Assembly: GCA_023410975.1 (NCBI GenBank)
Contig: JAEYPG010000361.1
Coordinates: 1 to 6,225 of the forward strand
DNA length: 6,225 nt
From: Pseudomonadota bacterium
GTDB lineage: Bacteria > Pseudomonadota > Gammaproteobacteria > Burkholderiales > Burkholderiaceae_C
Direction: 5' to 3'
Shown: in pieces, positions 5,252-6,225 of the stretch
Layout of the letters: every line of letters starts with the position of its first letter
Position numbering within the stretch: position 1 is the first letter of the stretch
Position numbers and translations under genes: made by a program
The notes under the pieces: generated by a model
Database searches by the model: none
What the model was told of the DNA's origin: nothing
Seen by the model: only the letters and a program-made list of their open reading frames with translations

Positions 5252-6225
5252 ATGAATGCTTCCCGCTCCGAAATCAAGGCGGACGCGCAGTCGCCGGCTC
5301 GGCGGCACAGCGACGTGCGCACCATCACGCTGGTCGGCCTGGCCCATGGCAGCTCCCACTTCTGCCACCTGCTGCTGCCGCCCCTGTTCCCCTTCTTCAT
5401 CCGCGATTTCGGCCTGAGCTACGCGGAGCTCGGCCTGGCGGTGACGCTGTTCTTCGCCATCTCCGGCATTGGGCAGGCGCTCTCGGGCTTCCTGGTGGAC
5501 CGCGTGGGGGCGCGGCCGATCCTGTTCGCGGCGCTGGGCTCCTTCATCGCCGCGGCGCTCGTCGCGGCCAGCGCGCAGGGCTACGGCGGGCTGCTGATCG
5601 CGGCGGCGCTGGCGGGGCTGGGCAACGCCCCGTTCCACCCGGTGGACTTCACGATCCTCAACAAGCGCGTGTCGCAGGCCCGCCTGGGACACGCCTTCTC
5701 GGTGCACGGCATCAGCGGCAACCTGGGCTGGGCGGCGGCACCGGTGTTCCTGCTGGGACTGACGCAGCTCACCGGCTCCTGGCGCTGGGCTCAGGTGGGT
5801 GCGGCGGCCGTGGTGGCCGCCGTGATGCTGCTGCTGCTGTGGCAGCGCGAGGCGATCGACGACAGCCTGGGCGCTTGGGGCCACGAGAAGGCTGCCGCCA
5901 AGCCGGGTGCCGCGCCGCTGAAGGAAGAGCATCCGCTGGCCTTCCTGAAGCTGCCCTCGGTGTGGCTGTGCTTCTCCTTCTTCTTCTTCTCGACCTGCGC
6001 GCTCAGCGCCATCCAGAGCTTCGCCAGCCCGGCGCTGCACCAGATGACGGGGCTAGCGCTGTCCACGACCTCGCTGGTGGTGACGGGCTTCATGCTCTGC
6101 GGCGCGGCCGGGATGGTGGTCGGCGGTTTTCTCGTGGCGCGCGCCGAGCGGCTGGAGAAGACCATCGCCATCTGTCTGGTGGTCTCCGCGGCGCTGCTTC
6201 TGCTGGTGAGCACGGGCGCCGTGTC
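5252..6225 (+). CDS. MFS transporter, fosmidomycin-resistance-like (partial, 3' cut)
   Basis: The frame from ATG 5252 runs without a stop to the window edge: 324 residues of an expected 400 or so. A polar N-terminus (1-22, MNASRSEIKADAQSPARR) leads into alternating hydrophobic helices. Family signs are AHGSSHFCHLLLPPLFPFF (31-49), the MFS loop 2-3 motif GFLVDRVGARP (79-89), GLGNAPFHPVDFTILNKR (122-139) and VHGISGNLGWAAAP (151-164); a hydrophilic central loop (about 199-230) divides the N- and C-terminal halves. The AHG-SHF and FHP signatures recall the Fsr (fosmidomycin resistance) group of efflux carriers, but the substrate is not known. The upstream ATG 5244 opens only a three-codon frame (MPK) whose TGA overlaps the real ATG as ATGA. 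There is no Shine-Dalgarno, so translation may be leaderless or coupled to that mini-frame. It diverges from nadA. Confidence 0.93.
   Translation, partial: MNASRSEIKADAQSPARRHSDVRTITLVGLAHGSSHFCHLLLPPLFPFFIRDFGLSYAELGLAVTLFFAISGIGQALSGFLVDRVGARPILFAALGSFIAAALVAASAQGYGGLLIAAALAGLGNAPFHPVDFTILNKRVSQARLGHAFSVHGISGNLGWAAAPVFLLGLTQLTGSWRWAQVGAAAVVAAVMLLLLWQREAIDDSLGAWGHEKAAAKPGAAPLKEEHPLAFLKLPSVWLCFSFFFFSTCALSAIQSFASPALHQMTGLALSTTSLVVTGFMLCGAAGMVVGGFLVARAERLEKTIAICLVVSAALLLLVSTGAV

Noticed and set aside
5105..6040. N-terminal extension of the nadA frame on the - strand (about 310 residues)
   Set aside because: It is rich in R, Q, E, A and G with no domain, is exactly antisense to a well-supported MFS gene, and NadA homologues start near 5104.

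Overview
The window is high-GC bacterial DNA, most likely from a betaproteobacterium of the Burkholderiales (possibly Comamonadaceae). That placement is inferred from strong G/C third-position bias, the style of the NadA and NadB proteins and a divergent Fsr-type MFS gene; no rRNA or other marker is present to prove it. Two genes are certain and belong together: nadB (L-aspartate oxidase, + strand, 272-1879) and nadA (quinolinate synthase, - strand, 3992-5104). They catalyse consecutive steps from L-aspartate to quinolinate in de novo NAD synthesis. nadC, the next step, is not in the window.

Layout, left to right: positions 1-134 are probably the tail of an unidentified + strand gene, closed by a clear intrinsic terminator (135-161). 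A short promoter region precedes nadB. After nadB comes about 410 bp of lower-GC DNA (about 54% over 1981-2280) with only weak, broken coding signals. Then come two closely spaced + strand genes: a P-loop kinase-like protein of unknown substrate (2294-2869) and a 108-residue protein with one N-terminal membrane segment (2890-3216). They run tail-to-tail, with a 23 bp overlap, into a - strand gene (3194-3853). That gene encodes a multi-pass membrane protein ending in an ion-channel-like pore whose filter is unusual (STGMGN instead of TVGYGD). Upstream of it is a strong nadA terminator (3929-3965), then nadA itself. A 147 bp divergent spacer with two small hairpins and a TGTATACA palindrome separates nadA from an MFS transporter gene (5252 onward), which is cut by the right edge.

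The two NAD genes are thus not one operon here: they lie on opposite strands, about 2.1 kb apart, with an apparently accessory set (kinase-like, small membrane protein, channel-like protein) between them. No mobile-element gene, CRISPR array, tRNA or rRNA was seen. Nothing here proves a new system. The best leads are the atypical channel filter, the uncharacterised kinase/membrane-protein pair, and the low-GC patch after nadB.
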